64,000 nucleotides of DNA. It comes from Strigamia acuminata. Taxonomy: Eukaryota; Arthropoda; Chilopoda; Geophilomorpha; Linotaeniidae. A program made the translations under genes and the position numbers. The notes under the pieces were generated by a model. That model had not been told where the DNA came from, ran no database searches, and was given only the letters and a program-made list of their open reading frames with translations. Shown piece by piece: positions 62,182-64,000 of this stretch; position 1 is the first letter of the stretch, and the number at the start of each line of letters is the position of its first letter. The DNA is taken from contig CASHSZ010000103.1 in NCBI GenBank assembly GCA_949358305.1, forward strand, positions 1 to 64,000. The letters are read 5' to 3'.

Positions 62182-64000
62182 TAGTGTTTAAACCTTAGTA
62201 GAAGGCTCCAATGTAAGTTTTAGAAACATCCAACCGATGATTTGGGAGAATAGACTTTTGATCTCATCACAGTTGACTTAGCACAAACACCACAAGACCA
62301 ATGTGTCTGAATGTTCAGAAATAGTGTTTAAACCCTAGTAGAAAGCTCCAATGTAAGTTTTAGAAACATCCAACCAATCATTTGGGAGAATAGACTTTTG
62401 ATCTCATCACAGTTGACTTAGCACAAACACCACAAGACCAATGTCTCTGAATGTTCAGAAATAGTGTTTAAACCTTAGTAGAAGGCTCCAATGTAAGTTT
62501 TAGAAACATCCAATTGATGATTTGGGAGAATAGACTTTTGATCTCATCACAGTTGACTTAGCACAAACACCACAAGACCAATGTCTCTGAATGTTCAGAA
62601 ATAGTGTTTAAACCTTAGTAGAAGGCTCCAATGTAAGTTTTAGAAACATCCAACCGATGATTTGGGAGAATAGACTTTTGATCTCATCACAGTTGACTTA
62701 GCACAAACACCAAAAGACCAATGTCTCTGAATGTTCAGAAATAGTGTTTAAACCTTAGTAGAAGGCTCCAATGTAAGTTTTAGAAACATCCAATTGATGA
62801 TTTGGGAGAATAGACTTTTGATCTCATCACAGTTGACTTAGCACAAACACCACAAGACCAATGTCTCTGAATGTTCAGAAATAGTGTTTAAACCCTAGTA
62901 GAAAGCTCCAATGTAAGTTTTAGAAACATCCAACCAATCATTTGGGAGAATAGACTTTTGATCTCATCACAGTTGACTTAGCACAAACACCACAAGACCA
63001 ATGTCTCTGAATGTTCAGAAATAGTGTTTAAACCTTAGTAGAAGGCTCCAATGTAAGTTTTAGAAACATCCAACCGATGATTTGGGAGAATAGACTTTTG
63101 ATCTCATCACAGCAGACTTAGCACAAACACCAAAAGACCAATGTCTCTGAATGTTCAGAAATAGTGTTTAAACCTTAGTAGAAGGCTCCAATGTAAGTTT
63201 TAGAAACATCCAATTGATGATTTGGGAGAATAGACTTTTGATCTCATCACAGTTGACTTAGCACAAACACCACAAGACCAATGTCTCTGAATGTTCAGAA
63301 ATAGTGTTTAAACCTTAGTAGAAGGCTCCAATGTAAGTTTTAGAAACATCCAACCGATGATTTGGGAGAATAGACTTTTGATCTCATCACAGTTGACTTA
63401 GCACAAACACCAAAAGACCAATGTCTCTGAATGTTCAGAAATAGTGTTTAAACCTTAGTAGAAGGCTCCAATGTAAGTTTTAGAAACATCCAATTGATGA
63501 TTTGGGAGAATAGACTTTTGATCTCATCACAGTTGACTTAGCACAAACACCACAAGACCAATGTCTCTGAATGTTCAGAAATAGTGTTTAAACCTTAGTA
63601 GAAGGCTCCAATGTAAGTTTTAGAAACATCCAACCGATGATTTGGGAGAATAGACTTTTGATCTCATCACAGCAGACTTAGCACAAACACCAAAAGACCA
63701 ATGTCTCTGAATGTTCAGAAATAGTGTTTAAACCTTAGTAGAAGGCTCCAATGTAAGTTTTAGAAACATCCAATTGATGATTTGGGAGAATAGACTTTTG
63801 ATCTCATCACAGTTGACTTAGCACAAACACCACAAGACCAATGTCTCTGAATGTTCAGAAATAGTGTTTAAACCTTAGTAGAAGGCTCCAATGTAAGTTT
63901 TAGAAACATCCAACCGATGATTTGGGAGAATAGACTTTTGATCTCATCACAGTTGACTTAGCACAAACACCAAAAGACCAATGTCTCTGAATGTTCAGAA
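62182..64000 (+). repeat. 5782-bp unit, partial copy 3 passing into M2 K M K four-mers
   Basis: The order is Dg A2 K M K A2 M2 K M K M2 K M. Through A2 at 62882 it follows the 5782-bp unit, except that K at 62742 has the normal GTAGAAGG. From 63022 it departs: the TTTGAGAG B monomer is missing and M2 K M K (560 bp) begins to repeat (63022, 63582). The run 62322-63441 matches 32278-33397 of the first 4795-bp unit monomer for monomer. The last monomer, from 63862, lacks its final base because the window ends. Confidence 0.9.

Larger units (their letters stand above)
1..64000. repeat. Satellite DNA array, 453 tandem monomers of 140 or 147 bp
   Basis: The window is filled end to end by one monomer family, all head to tail. 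Every monomer begins with TAGTGTTTAAACC or a one- or two-base variant and ends with TTCAGAAA or a variant. I count 370 monomers of 140 bp and 83 of 147 bp. These sum to 64,001, so the last monomer (from 63862) lacks only its final base and neither array edge is in the window. Each monomer has stops in several frames on the plus strand and no protein is encoded. L monomers in the left third start at 981, 1128, 2395, 2542, 3389, 4236, 4383, 5510, 5657, 5804, 7071, 7218, 8345, 9052, 9199, 9486, 9633, 10060, 10207, 10354, 10641, 11628, 12335, 12482, 12769, 12916, 13063, 13350, 14337, 14904, 15191, 16178, 17165, 17312, 17599, 18446 and 20413. A centromeric or pericentromeric role is inferred from size and organisation only. 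Confidence 0.98.

Noticed and set aside
1-64000. CRISPR array
   Set aside because: The period is 140 or 147 bp and the whole period is repeated; there is no short constant repeat with unique spacers and no cas gene.
1-64000. Protein-coding open reading frames
   Set aside because: Each monomer has stops in several frames on the plus strand, 140 is not a multiple of three, and any open stretch simply recurs with the monomer. No start context, domain or codon pattern supports a gene.
1-64000. CENP-B box
   Set aside because: The 17-bp consensus needs TTCG and CGGG (or the complement); I see neither CGGG nor CCCG in any monomer variant.
1-64000. Ribosomal DNA intergenic subrepeats
   Set aside because: No rRNA-like sequence occurs in 64 kb and the array is far longer than usual intergenic subrepeats. 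It cannot be formally excluded without flanks.

Overview
The whole window is one uninterrupted satellite DNA array: 453 head-to-tail monomers, all in the same orientation. I see no gene, RNA gene, transposon, unique spacer or inversion. Walking the array monomer by monomer (each taken to start at the TAGTGTTTAAACC motif) gives two lengths only: 370 short (S, 140 bp) and 83 long (L, 147 bp) monomers. 370x140 + 83x147 = 64,001, so the window ends one base before the last monomer is complete. GC is about 37% (52 of 140 in a typical S monomer). A pure array of this size, monomer length and higher-order structure points to a eukaryotic chromosome, most likely a centromeric or pericentromeric (less likely subtelomeric) satellite. 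The species cannot be told from the sequence; a plant is a mild guess.

Nomenclature used below (my labels). S1 monomers carry GGCTCC and AGAAACATCCAA: D (CCGATG), Dt (D with ACAAGTCC), Dc (D with AATCGAC), Dg (D ending TGTGTCTG), A (CCCTAG, AAAGCTCC, CCAATG), A2 (A with CCAATCATT), B (CCAATG), C (GGGAAAAT and ACCAAAAG), F (TTGGTTG), F2 (F with ATCTTATC), I (GGCTATAATG, CACTAC), J (CTGATG), K (TTGATG), M (CCGATG, ACCAAAAG), M2 (M with CAGCAGAC), N (TTTAACCC, CCAATG), N2 (TTTAACCC, TTGATG). S2 monomers carry G(C/T)CTTC and AGCAACATCCAAGC: E, E2, E3, G, H. L monomers carry AGCAACACCCAAGC, an A9T4 tract and a 7-bp insertion: L1-L10. O is an S-length monomer with an L-like left end.

Layout. 1-7504: four copies of a ten-monomer unit (1414 or 1421 bp) with a divergent stretch at 2829-4669. 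7505-16744: overlapping tandem duplications with periods 3283, 2709 and 1841 bp, rich in L monomers. 14337-26348: a 5.9-kb segment present twice with a 6076-bp period. At about 18.6-18.9 kb the variant set changes from a left type (G, H, I, Dc, L2, L6) to a right type (A2, K, M, M2, N). 26069-31150: 567-bp and 2254-bp tandem duplications. 30577-40166: two adjacent 4795-bp copies. 39887-44968: a 2401-bp period. 42008-54425: two adjacent 6209-bp copies. 50618-64000: two full 5782-bp copies and part of a third, ending in a four-monomer (560-bp) alternation.

The array therefore looks like the product of repeated unequal exchange or segmental amplification that always kept monomer register, with the newest and longest duplications on the right. 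Any function (kinetochore chromatin, nucleosome phasing, protein binding) is inference. Identity statements for large blocks rest on monomer order and diagnostic sites, not a base-by-base alignment.
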